From contig ONCG01000019.1 in the NCBI GenBank assembly GCA_900316285.1, forward strand, positions 1-64,000: a DNA stretch of 64,000 nucleotides. The letters are read 5' to 3'. A model generated the notes under the pieces. The model saw only the letters and a list, made by a program, of their open reading frames with translations, was not told the DNA's origin and searched no databases. The position numbers and the translations under genes are program-made. The stretch's first letter is position 1. Every line of letters starts with the position of its first letter. This document shows, in pieces, positions 7,520 to 15,680 of this stretch. The stretch is from an uncultured Prevotellaceae bacterium (GTDB lineage: Bacteria; Bacteroidota; Bacteroidia; Bacteroidales; Bacteroidaceae).

Positions 7520-8731
7520 TTAGGCGAGACGCTTCTCCAGACGCTCGCGGATGGCAGCGATGAAGCCGGCGGAGTTCACGCACTTTGGCTCGATGCCCTC
7601 CATGAGGTTCACGAGGTCCTTCGTGCAGATGCCCTCGTTCAGTGTGTCGAAGCAGGCAGCCTCGAGCTGGTCGCCGAAGTTCATGAGGTCCTTCAGGCCG
7701 TCCTTCTCACCACGCTTACGCAGAGCACCACTCCAAGCGAAGATGGTTGCCATCGGGTTGGTCGACGTCTCCTCGCCCTGCAGGTACTTGTAGTAGTGGC
7801 GGGTGACGGTGCCGTGAGCAGCCTCATACTCGTAGTTGCCCTCGGGGCTGACGAGCACGGAGGTCATCATGGCGAGCGAACCGAAGGCTGTCGAGACCAT
7901 ATCCGACATCACGTCGCCATCGTAGTTCTTGCAAGCCCAGATGAAGCCGCCCTTCGAACGGATGACGCGAGCCACGGCGTCGTCGATGAGGGTGTAGAAA
8001 TATTCCAGACCGCGCTTCTCGAACTCATCCTTGTACTCCTGGAACACCTCGTCGAAGATGATGCGGAACTGTGCGTCGTACTTCTTCGAGATGGTGTCCT
8101 TCGTGGAGAACCACAGGCTCTCGTTCATGTCCAAAGCGAACTTGAAGCAGCTGTGAGCGAACGAACGAATGGACTTGTCGAGGTTGTGCATGCCCTGCAG
8201 CACACCAGCGCCCTTGAAGTTCTGAATCACCACCTCTTCATGCTTGCCGCTTTCGCCGTCAAAGACCAACTTGGCAACACCCGGCTCGTCGACACGCAGC
8301 TCGACGCTCTTGTAGACGTCGCCATAGGCATGACGGGCGATGGTGATGGGCTTCTCCCAGTTCTTCACAGCCGGCTTGATGCTCGGAATGGTGATCGGTG
8401 TGCGGAACACGGTGCCATCGAGGATGCTTCGAATCGTTCCGTTCGGCGACTTCCACATCTCGTGCAGGTTGTACTCCGTCATACGCTTGGCATTCGGGGT
8501 GATGGTGGCACACTTCACGGCAACGCCCAGGCGCTTCGTGGCTTCGGCCGACTCAACGGTGATCTGGTCGCGTGTCTCATCGCGCTTCACCAGGCCAAGG
8601 TCGAAGTACTCAGTTTTCAGATCGACGAACGGCAGAATCAGTTCGTCCTTAATCATTTTCCACAGGATGCGAGTCATCTCGTCGCCATCCATCTCGACCA
8701 GCGGAGTGGTCATTTGGATTTTCTCTTTCAT
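7520..8731 (-). CDS. icd: NADP-dependent isocitrate dehydrogenase (homodimeric type)
   Basis: 403 residues, the usual length of the eukaryote-like homodimeric isocitrate dehydrogenase. It converts isocitrate to 2-oxoglutarate and CO2 while reducing NADP+. Visible signatures are NGTIRSILDGTVFR (about 96-109, substrate binding), HAYGDVYK (about 134-141), NYDGDVMSDMVS with metal-binding aspartates (about 268), and AAHGTVTRHY (about 307). It is downstream of acn on the same strand, separated by the GxxExxY cassette, and together they make the oxidative arm from citrate to 2-oxoglutarate. Confidence 0.96.
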   Translation of the reverse strand: MKEKIQMTTPLVEMDGDEMTRILWKMIKDELILPFVDLKTEYFDLGLVKRDETRDQITVESAEATKRLGVAVKCATITPNAKRMTEYNLHEMWKSPNGTIRSILDGTVFRTPITIPSIKPAVKNWEKPITIARHAYGDVYKSVELRVDEPGVAKLVFDGESGKHEEVVIQNFKGAGVLQGMHNLDKSIRSFAHSCFKFALDMNESLWFSTKDTISKKYDAQFRIIFDEVFQEYKDEFEKRGLEYFYTLIDDAVARVIRSKGGFIWACKNYDGDVMSDMVSTAFGSLAMMTSVLVSPEGNYEYEAAHGTVTRHYYKYLQGEETSTNPMATIFAWSGALRKRGEKDGLKDLMNFGDQLEAACFDTLNEGICTKDLVNLMEGIEPKCVNSAGFIAAIRERLEKRLA

Positions 8732-8772
8732 TTTTACTTAGTTTATTGTAGTTGTATGTTTATCGCTTCGCG

Positions 8773-8810
8773 AGAAATTTTACAAAATCTTTTTCAAAAT
8801 CTTACAAAAT
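8773..8810. repeat. Left terminal inverted repeat of the GxxExxY cassette
   Basis: 38 bp that match the inverse of 9234-9271 at 36 positions. It contains ATTTTACAAAAT at 8777-8788 and ATCTTACAAAAT at 8799-8810, exactly 22 bp apart. Its inner edge overlaps the first base of the GxxExxY stop codon. Confidence 0.85.
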
Positions 8811-9235
8811 TATAGAAGTCTTATTTTTTCGATGGAGCCCGTCAGAGGGTCTCTCTCGTACCATTCAGAATAGAGACTGTCTGCTCCGAAATTGATAAGC
8901 ATTCCATATGGAAGATGAGTTAGGTTCATGTAATTCCAAAGTTGTCGACGATGTGGCGTTTCTACATGGGATACTGCTTTCAGTTCAATGATTATCTGGT
9001 CATTGATGACCAAATCCATGCGATAGGTTTGATCCAGCTGTATGTTCTCCCAATAGATAGGAAGGAGCTTCTGCCTTTCAACCTTGAATCCTTGAAGCTC
9101 TAAGAGATACTTCATGGCAGCTTCGTATGCAGATTCCAACAAGCCAGGCCTGTAGTTACTATGAATCTTCATAGCGACTCCCGTTATATTACGGAAGAAC
9201 TCATACTTCTTGTTATGTTCTGCTATGAGATCCAT
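8810..9235 (-). CDS. GxxExxY protein (PD-(D/E)XK nuclease-like)
   Basis: 141 residues counted from MDLIAEHNKKYEF. The name-giving motif GLLESAYEAA is at about residue 30. The strand pair RMDLVINDQIIIELKAV (about 72-88) supplies the D...ExK residues of the PD-(D/E)XK nuclease superfamily, so a nuclease-like fold is likely. The function of the family is unknown. The frame stays open 20 codons upstream, but that stretch is the inverted repeat translated; the ATG at 9235 gives the family start. The start codon touches the right repeat and the stop codon touches the left one, so the cassette has no other noncoding DNA. It lies between acn and icd and is more A/T-rich than both. Confidence 0.82.
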   Translation of the reverse strand: MDLIAEHNKKYEFFRNITGVAMKIHSNYRPGLLESAYEAAMKYLLELQGFKVERQKLLPIYWENIQLDQTYRMDLVINDQIIIELKAVSHVETPHRRQLWNYMNLTHLPYGMLINFGADSLYSEWYERDPLTGSIEKIRLL

Positions 9236-9271
9236 TTTGTAAAATTTTGAAAGAGATTTTGTAAAATTTCT
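9234..9271. repeat. Right terminal inverted repeat of the GxxExxY cassette
   Basis: Inverse of 8773-8810 with two mismatches. ATTTTGTAAAATTT occurs at 9234-9247 and 9256-9269, again 22 bp apart. It lies directly upstream of the gene and would have to carry its translation signals. No target-site duplication is evident outside the arms. Confidence 0.85.
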
Positions 9272-9335
9272 GCCCGTAAGGGCATTAAAAGCCACCTGCC
9301 CCTCCCCTTTCGAGGAGGGACGGGGGTGGGGGCTA

Positions 9336-11576
9336 TTACTTCTTATTCTTATAATAGTTCATCAGGCAGCCGTCGGCAAGGATTTGGCGCTCGTCGGCAG
9401 TGAGGTTCTGGAAGAAGAGGTGCAGCGGACGGACACCAGCCTTGGTGATGACCTGTGCATCGATTTCTTCCTTGCCGCCGAGGATGGCCTCGCGGATGCC
9501 GGGGATGAAGACCTTGTCGCCGGGCTCGTAGTCGAAGGGCACGTCGGGAGCAATCGTGAAGGGCACGATACCCCAGTTGATGCAGTTCGAACGATAGCGC
9601 TTCGTTGCATACTCGTAGCAGATGTTGCAGTCGCCACCAAGCACCTTCTGGCACGATGCAGCCTGCTCACGGGCAGAGCCGTCACCGGGCTTGTTGGCGA
9701 AGACGCATGAGCCAAACGAGGTGTTCTCAGCCTTGGCACCAACAGCGGCAAGTGCCTCGGCGATGTTCTCGCTGACCTTGCCTTCGCGGCGGTCGAGGTC
9801 TTGCTGCTGGATGCACTTGCTCAGGCCTACGTACTCAGGAACGCGGCGCGACAGGGCAAACTCAGAGAGCTTCAGCGGGTTGGAACGATAGCTGGAGGTC
9901 TCGCCTGAAGGAATGAGTTCGTCGGTCGTGGTGACGGGGTCGTGGATGACGGCAGCCAGCTCGACGAGCATGTTCTCCTGCATGGGATACATGCGGGGCC
10001 AGTCCTTGATGTTCGGACCATAGCGCAGCTCAGTGGAGAGGTCCTCATGACCGAAGCCGTAGTAGAGGCGGCGCTCATAGATCTTGGCATCGTACTCATA
10101 GCGGGCGTGGTTGTCCTCGAAGTCGATGTCGGTAGCAGCGGTGATGACGCCACCGTTGGCAGCTGTGGCAGCGATGGAGCGGGCGTCCATCAGGGCCACC
10201 AGCGAGAGCTGACCCTGACCGGGTTTCGAACCTTCGCGGTTCGGGAAGTTACGTGTGGTGTGGCGGATAGAGAGGCCGTTGTTGGCAGGTACGTCGCCGG
10301 CACCGAAGCACGGTCCGCAGAAGGCAGGCTTGATGACGACGCCAGCCTCAAGCAGTTCCTCGGCGATGTGATTGCGTGTGGTAGCCAGGTAGACGGGCGT
10401 GGACTGCGGATAGGCAGACATAGTAAAATAGTCGTTGCCGATGGTCTTGTCCTTCAGGATGGCAGCGGCGGCAGCGAGGTTATCGTAGGTACCACCTGAG
10501 CAACCGGCGATGATGCCTTGGTCGGCATATACCTTACCATCGCGCACCTTGTCGACGAGATGAACGTCGACCTTCGAGCCGAAACGCTTCTGGGCGTCTT
10601 CCTCGATGCGCTTCAGAATGCCAACGGGGTCGGCCTGCAGCTCGTGGATGGTCACAGCGTTTGACGGGTGGAACGGCAGAGCGATCATAGACTCTTGTGT
10701 GGAGAGGTCGATGCGAATCATAGCATCGTAGTAAGCAACCTTACCCGGCTCGAGCACCTTGAAGTCCTCAGGACGCTTGTGGATTTCATAGTGATGACGC
10801 ACCTCGTCGTCGGTCACCCAGATAGAGCTGAGGCAGGTGGTCTCAGTGGTCATGATATCGATGCCATTACGGAAGTCGATGGGCAGGTTCTTCACGCCAG
10901 GGCCTGCAAACTCCAGCACCTTATTCTTTACGAAGCCACTCTCGAAGGTTGCCTTCACGAGCGAGATAGCAACGTCGTGAGGACCTACGCCCTTCTTCGG
11001 AGCACCCTCGAGCCATACGAGTACCACTTCGGGAGCATTGATGTCCCAGGTGTTCTTCAGCAGCTGTTTTACGAGTTCGCCACCGCCTTCGCCGACGCCC
11101 ATGTTACCGAGCGAGCCGTAGCGGGTGTGAGAGTCGGAACCGAGAATCATGTTGCCGCACTTCGCCATCTGCTCACGCACATACTGGTGGATAACGGCCT
11201 GATTGGCAGGCACGTAGATGCCACCATACTTCTTAGCAGCCGACAGGCCGAACACGTGGTCGTCTTCGTTGATGGTACCGCCAACAGCGCAGAGCGAGTT
11301 GTGGCAGTTGGTCATGGCATAGGGAATGGGGAATTTCTCCAAGCCGCTGGCGCGGGCTGTCTGGATGATACCCACATAGGTGATGTCGTGAGATGCCATG
11401 GCGTCGAAGCGGATGCGCATCTTCTTTCCTTTTGAGCCATCTACGTCGTGTGCGCGCAGAATGCCGTAGGTAATGGTTTCTTCACGTGCCTCGTCGGGAG
11501 TGGGCAGGCCAGCACCGTCGGCAACGATTTCTTTTCCGTTCAGGAGGTAAACTCCATGTTTGATCAGTTCTACCAT
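9336..11576 (-). CDS. acn: Aconitate hydratase
   Basis: 746 residues, the form of aconitase common in Bacteroidales. It isomerises citrate and isocitrate using a [4Fe-4S] cluster. Candidate cluster cysteines are in AGCSGGTYD (about 357) and FCGPCFGAG (about 419-422). LGSDSHTRYGSLGNMGVGEGG near 145 and the C-terminal swivel domain (SYRSNPLKLSEFA onward) are also clear. It follows the citrate lyase genes by 81 bp and precedes icd, so one transcript could cover citrate cleavage and citrate isomerisation. A C-rich repeat (about 9297-9335) abuts its stop codon. Confidence 0.95.
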   Translation of the reverse strand: MVELIKHGVYLLNGKEIVADGAGLPTPDEAREETITYGILRAHDVDGSKGKKMRIRFDAMASHDITYVGIIQTARASGLEKFPIPYAMTNCHNSLCAVGGTINEDDHVFGLSAAKKYGGIYVPANQAVIHQYVREQMAKCGNMILGSDSHTRYGSLGNMGVGEGGGELVKQLLKNTWDINAPEVVLVWLEGAPKKGVGPHDVAISLVKATFESGFVKNKVLEFAGPGVKNLPIDFRNGIDIMTTETTCLSSIWVTDDEVRHHYEIHKRPEDFKVLEPGKVAYYDAMIRIDLSTQESMIALPFHPSNAVTIHELQADPVGILKRIEEDAQKRFGSKVDVHLVDKVRDGKVYADQGIIAGCSGGTYDNLAAAAAILKDKTIGNDYFTMSAYPQSTPVYLATTRNHIAEELLEAGVVIKPAFCGPCFGAGDVPANNGLSIRHTTRNFPNREGSKPGQGQLSLVALMDARSIAATAANGGVITAATDIDFEDNHARYEYDAKIYERRLYYGFGHEDLSTELRYGPNIKDWPRMYPMQENMLVELAAVIHDPVTTTDELIPSGETSSYRSNPLKLSEFALSRRVPEYVGLSKCIQQQDLDRREGKVSENIAEALAAVGAKAENTSFGSCVFANKPGDGSAREQAASCQKVLGGDCNICYEYATKRYRSNCINWGIVPFTIAPDVPFDYEPGDKVFIPGIREAILGGKEEIDAQVITKAGVRPLHLFFQNLTADERQILADGCLMNYYKNKK

Positions 11577-11657
11577 AATGTTTTTTTGTTATAGGATTTA
11601 GTGAATTTGATATTATTAGTCTTCGTTATTCCGATATAACGTTATATAATAACGTAA
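11577..11657. promoter_or_regulatory. Short dyad-rich spacer between the citC/citG fusion and acn
   Basis: Contains the perfect palindrome TATAACGTTATA (about 11635-11646) within a larger partial dyad. It could be an operator or an RNA processing hairpin, and nothing else is recognisable. Confidence 0.3.
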
Positions 11658-13580
11658 TTATCGGGTCATTATTGCATTCGTAAAGATGGTTAGTGCTAGC
11701 ATATCGGCACTGCCGCCCGGCGAGATGTTCTCGGCAGAGTAGCGGCGGTTCATGTCGTCGAGGGCATCCGTGCTGAAATGAGCGAGCATGTCGGCAGCTT
11801 CTGCCTTCACTCGGCTGGCCACCTCGGCTCCGCAGCGATGCAGGATGTTCGTGTCGTCGAGCTGACTCATGATGCGTAGCAGCGTCTTGTGGTGAGCGTA
11901 TGGGTCGCCTTGCTGCTTGAGGTTGCGCAGGAAGGGCAGCCAGTCGCTGAAGAGCTGTATGTAGCCTTCGCGTGCCATTGCCAGCGCTCCCTTCGCCTGA
12001 TACTGACTGACAGCCTGGCTGCCGTGCGTGCCCTGTGTGTCGGGGAAGGTCTGGGCAAGTTGTGCGATGGCTGACTGGAGGGAGGAGGGGTTGGGGCGTT
12101 CGGAGAGTTCTGAATTATCGGAGTGTTCAGAGTATTCAGAGTGTTCAGAGTGTTCAGAATATTCTGAGTATTCTGAATATTCTGAGTATTCCGAGTGCTC
12201 TGAAAGAGAACTGCCTGCTGCCACAATGGCCAGCCCCATTGAGAAGAGGGCTCCGCGATGTGTGTTCACACCACCGGTTGCAGCGAGCATGGCGCGTTCG
12301 GCCTCGATGCCAATGGCGGAGACGATGGGGTGGGTGAGTGGCCCTTGCTGAGCGACTTGTGCGAGTTGCACGAAGTAGGGTCGCAGGGCGCGGATGCTAC
12401 GTTGCATCAAGAGGTAGTCCATATCGGTGTGGGCACCGCTGTCGTGCTGGTCGACGAGGCCGGGTTTCGGTGTTGTGTCGAGTTCCTGTTGCAAGGCATC
12501 GCAGGCCAGATGAGCGAGGAGATAGGGGATGATGGTCGGTGGAACAAGCTTGGTTGCCTCGACAAACATTCCTTGAGCCATCAAGCTGCGCACCGTGGTG
12601 GCACTAATGGGTGCTTGTTCTGTTTGCAATCGGGGAATCTCTTTCAAACGCAAGCCGTGCTTAGGCAGCTGCTGGGCCAATAGCTCGTTGTAGCGGCGAG
12701 TGAGCGCATCGGTGGGTTCTGAGCCGACAAAGCGAACCGTAGCTCCCAGCGCTGGTGCGATGTGTCGGCAGAAGATGTCGATGTCGAGTAGCATCTGTGT
12801 GTCGGCGGCATCGCTGAGCTGTTTCAGGAAATAGGTTGGGAAGGTAGCGGCAGAGATAGCGTAGTCGCTGCCGGAAAGGACAGCCCCGTTTTTAGTTGAG
12901 AGCGGAGAGTTGAGAGTTGAGAGTGACTGCTCTATCATCGCCTTGCGCTCAGCGTAAGGGAAGAGCGAGCGCTCCTCTTTCACGGGAATGATGAAGAGGT
13001 GGTCAACTTCTGCAGCAGCCTTTTCAATCAAATATTTGTGGCCGAGCGTGAAGGGGTTGGCATTCATGACGATGACGCCAGTCTTAGTGGAGAGGGGAGA
13101 GTGGAGAGAGGAGAGCGAAGAGTGGAGAGTGGAGTGTGGAGAGGGGAGAGTGGAGAGAGAAATGTCTTGCAAGTATTTCTTATAATCCTCCATGCCATGT
13201 CCGTTCTCCATAAGGATGGCGAGGGGGGCCTCACCGACAAGACGGAAGCCGAGGCTCTCGAACACCTGGCGGTTTTGCGGCTTTGTGAATACCTTCACTG
13301 AGTGATGGCCGCGCTGGGCAGCCTCACTGATGAGATGAGAAATGAGTCGGTTGGAAAGATGGGCATCGCGCAACTGTTCACTCACTGCGATGCACTTGAT
13401 GATATCGCCCTGCAAGCCTCCGCCAGCTAGGATGTCATCGCCGTCGGGTTCTGTGACGATGGCATAATAGTCCACCTCATCGAGCCGCAACTGGTTGGTC
13501 TCGAGGAACCGTTCCACCTTCCGACGCCAAAGGGGCATCGACATCGGAACACTATGGATTTCATAATCCACCATGCACAT
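11658..13580 (-). CDS. citC/citG: Fusion of [citrate lyase] ligase (CitC) and triphosphoribosyl-dephospho-CoA synthase (CitG)
   Basis: 640 residues. The N-terminal part is CitC: an acetyltransferase-like domain (to about 130) and a nucleotidyltransferase-type ligase with NANPFTLGHKYLIEKA (about 172), which acetylates the citrate lyase prosthetic group. The C-terminal part (from about 355, with TPKPGLVDQHDSGAHTD) is CitG, which makes the prosthetic-group precursor. Three low-complexity stretches are encoded by short tandem repeats: 7-bp repeats giving Ser/Leu/His/Pro-rich linkers before and within the ligase domain, and 9-bp repeats giving a Ser-Glu-Tyr/His run in the CitG half. The start may be 13580 or 13574; both overlap citX, implying coupled translation. 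Confidence 0.92.
   Translation of the reverse strand: MCMVDYEIHSVPMSMPLWRRKVERFLETNQLRLDEVDYYAIVTEPDGDDILAGGGLQGDIIKCIAVSEQLRDAHLSNRLISHLISEAAQRGHHSVKVFTKPQNRQVFESLGFRLVGEAPLAILMENGHGMEDYKKYLQDISLSTLPSPHSTLHSSLSSLHSPLSTKTGVIVMNANPFTLGHKYLIEKAAAEVDHLFIIPVKEERSLFPYAERKAMIEQSLSTLNSPLSTKNGAVLSGSDYAISAATFPTYFLKQLSDAADTQMLLDIDIFCRHIAPALGATVRFVGSEPTDALTRRYNELLAQQLPKHGLRLKEIPRLQTEQAPISATTVRSLMAQGMFVEATKLVPPTIIPYLLAHLACDALQQELDTTPKPGLVDQHDSGAHTDMDYLLMQRSIRALRPYFVQLAQVAQQGPLTHPIVSAIGIEAERAMLAATGGVNTHRGALFSMGLAIVAAGSSLSEHSEYSEYSEYSEYSEHSEHSEYSEHSDNSELSERPNPSSLQSAIAQLAQTFPDTQGTHGSQAVSQYQAKGALAMAREGYIQLFSDWLPFLRNLKQQGDPYAHHKTLLRIMSQLDDTNILHRCGAEVASRVKAEAADMLAHFSTDALDDMNRRYSAENISPGGSADMLALTIFTNAIMTR
12103..12210. 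repeat. Degenerate 9-bp tandem repeat inside the citC/citG fusion (12 units)
   Basis: Units such as GAGTGTTCA, GAGTATTCA, GAATATTCT and GAGTATTCC follow one another without indels. On the coding strand they give a repeated Ser-Glu-His/Tyr run in the CitG half. Confidence 0.85.
13087..13163. repeat. Degenerate 7-bp tandem repeat inside the citC/citG fusion (11 units)
   Basis: Units GTGGAGA, GGGGAGA, GAGGAGA and similar, in unbroken 7-bp phase, encode the Ser/Thr/Leu/Pro/His linker between the acetyltransferase-like and ligase domains. A shorter array of GTTGAGA-type units lies at about 12896-12923 in the same gene. Confidence 0.85.
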
Positions 13581-14073
13581 ATTCGTCTACGATTTTCTCA
13601 ATGCGGGCTTGCAGTTCTTCACGGCTATGGGTGTGGTTGCGCATGCAGTAGCGGGCCTCACGCTCGCAGAGCAGGCAGCGACGCGGCTCGGCACCGATGG
13701 ATTGACGCGAGACTGGAGTGCCCGTAGGGTCGATGACATCGATGTCGAAAAGTCGTCCCAACGGATGCTCTTCCTCGATGTGGCAGGCCATGCGCTTAGC
13801 TTCGAGCAATGGCAGCTTGGTGAAGGCATAGGCTTCGAAACCCGTCTCGAGGTCGCGTTCCTCCATCCAAGTGAGATGGTCGAAAAATGTTGTCAGTAGC
13901 GCTTCGGTGGCGGCATGAGCCACCACGAGTGAAAGGCGATTTCGCTTCACCGACCCTGGCATGATAACGGTCAGACATAGCAGCGTTTCTTCAGGATGCT
14001 CACTGAGGAGTTCCTGTTGCCGGTGCCATCGCTGATCGCGACTTGCCAAGAGTTGGTCAAGCGAAATCTTCAT
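13561..14073 (-). CDS. citX: Holo-citrate lyase synthase CitX
   Basis: 170 residues. CitX transfers the phosphoribosyl-dephospho-CoA prosthetic group onto the serine of CitD, activating citrate lyase. The motif RRCLLCEREARYCMR near 130-144 and the N-terminal RDQRWHRQQELL match the family, and the length is normal. It lies 15 bp after citF, and its end overlaps the start of the citC/citG fusion by up to 20 bp. Confidence 0.92.
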   Translation of the reverse strand: MKISLDQLLASRDQRWHRQQELLSEHPEETLLCLTVIMPGSVKRNRLSLVVAHAATEALLTTFFDHLTWMEERDLETGFEAYAFTKLPLLEAKRMACHIEEEHPLGRLFDIDVIDPTGTPVSRQSIGAEPRRCLLCEREARYCMRNHTHSREELQARIEKIVDEYVHGGL

Positions 14074-14088
14074 AGAGAAATATTGTGT

Positions 14089-15627
14089 TTACTCTACAAT
14101 ATTCTTGATGACGTCCATGACGGAGCCGTCGCGGTTCATCACCACGCCCACGACCTTGTCGCCGAAGGGCAGCGGGTCGGGAGTGCCGATGATCGACTTC
14201 GCCTTGTCGCGCAGTTCATAGAGCTTCACTAGCTTCAGACCGGCAGCCTGCAGACGCTGTGCAATCTCCGGACGACGCGGGTTGACGGCGATGCCATACT
14301 CCGTGACGACGACGTCGACGGTGGAGCCCGGCGTGATGAGCGTTGTCACCTCGTCGACGATGCAAGGGATGCGGCCGCGCAGCAACGGACAAACGATAAT
14401 CGACAGGGCTGCGTCGGCAGCGGTATCGGGATGTCCGCCGATGGCACCGCGGATGATACCGTCGGAACCCACGAGCACGTTCACATTGAAGTTCACGTCG
14501 ACCTCCAGAGCCGAAAGAATCACGATGTCGAGATACTTTGTGGCAGCACCTGGCTCGTCGGCAGAGGCATATTCGTTAGCCGAGACGCCCTTGTGCAGCG
14601 GGTCGCGCATGATGGACTCTGCAGCCACCTTGTCGAACGACTGTACGTCGATGAGACGCTCGATGAGTCCTTCCTCGTGCAGCTTCACCATGTGAGCGGT
14701 GATGCCGCCGAGAGCGAACGAAGCCTTGATGCCACGGTTAATCATCTCCTCACGGATGTACTTCACGGCAGCCAGCGAGGCGCCGCCCGAACCCGTCTGA
14801 ATGGAGAAGCCGTTGCGGAAGTAGCCGCTGTTGACGATGACCTTTGCAGCCTGCTTGGCGAGCAGGATGTCGCGTGGGTTCTTCGTGTCGCGGATGGCAC
14901 CCGACGAAATCTTCGACGAGTCGCCCACCGAGTCGACTTCCACGACGAAGTCAACGTTGTGCTCCGAGATGGCGTTCGGCGTGTTAGGATAAGGCACGAG
15001 GTCGTCGGTGAGAATCACCACCTTGTCGGCATATTGAGCATCGGGCTTGGCATATCCCAGTGAGCCGCTGATGGACTTCGCGTTCTGTGAGCGCGAGTAG
15101 CCGCAAGCGTTGCCCGAGTAGTCGGATGACGATGCACCGAGGAAGGCGACGTCGATGTGCAAGTCGCCATTGGCGATGGCCGAGCCACGACCGCCATGCG
15201 AACGGAAGATAACCGGCTCCTTCATCAGGCCGTGCGAGATTTCCTTTGCCAGGTCGCCGCGCAGACCACTGGTGGAGATGCGTGTGATGACACCATTCTT
15301 GATGTGCTCGATGAGTGGCTTGTGAACATCCTGCAGGCTCGATGCTGCAAGATGCAAGTCCTTGAACCCCATCTCAGCCAGTTTGTCGACCACCATATTC
15401 ACCACCTTGTCGCCGGCGCGGAAGTGGTGGTGGAACGAAATCGTCATGCCGTCCTTCAGTCCGCTGCGACGGATAGCCTCCTCGAGCGTACAGAGTTTCG
15501 ACTTATTATGTTGCATGTCGGTGCGAGGAGTGATATCCTTCGAGCCACCTTCTTCCTGATAGACGGGCATGCCCATGCTTTGTGCGACAGCCTCAATCAG
15601 TCCTTTGCGATCTTTCAGTGTATTCAT
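14089..15627 (-). CDS. citF: Citrate lyase alpha subunit (citrate:acetyl-ACP transferase)
   Basis: 512 residues, full length for CitF. It transfers the acetyl-ACP thioester to citrate, giving citryl-ACP for CitE. Conserved stretches include SFHHHFRAGDKVVNMV, SHGGRGSAIANGDL, and GGHPDTAADAALSII near the C-terminus. It lies third in the citD-citE-citF order. The 51-bp gap to citE consists largely of 7-bp repeats (TTGAACT-type, about 15636-15678). Confidence 0.95.
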   Translation of the reverse strand: MNTLKDRKGLIEAVAQSMGMPVYQEEGGSKDITPRTDMQHNKSKLCTLEEAIRRSGLKDGMTISFHHHFRAGDKVVNMVVDKLAEMGFKDLHLAASSLQDVHKPLIEHIKNGVITRISTSGLRGDLAKEISHGLMKEPVIFRSHGGRGSAIANGDLHIDVAFLGASSSDYSGNACGYSRSQNAKSISGSLGYAKPDAQYADKVVILTDDLVPYPNTPNAISEHNVDFVVEVDSVGDSSKISSGAIRDTKNPRDILLAKQAAKVIVNSGYFRNGFSIQTGSGGASLAAVKYIREEMINRGIKASFALGGITAHMVKLHEEGLIERLIDVQSFDKVAAESIMRDPLHKGVSANEYASADEPGAATKYLDIVILSALEVDVNFNVNVLVGSDGIIRGAIGGHPDTAADAALSIIVCPLLRGRIPCIVDEVTTLITPGSTVDVVVTEYGIAVNPRRPEIAQRLQAAGLKLVKLYELRDKAKSIIGTPDPLPFGDKVVGVVMNRDGSVMDVIKNIVE

Positions 15628-15635
15628 AATATTGA

Positions 15636-15680
15636 ACCTTGATCTTTGAATCTTGAACTTTGAACTTTGAACCTTTAACT
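15636..15680. repeat. 7-bp degenerate tandem repeat between citE and citF
   Basis: Units TTGAACC, TTGATCT, TTGAATC, TTGAACT, TTGAACT and TTGAACC run in unbroken 7-bp phase and fill almost the entire intercistronic gap. Confidence 0.75.

Noticed and set aside
8810-9295. A longer GxxExxY start at 9295
   Set aside because: The extra 20 residues are the translated inverted repeat, and the family motif spacing fits the ATG at 9235.
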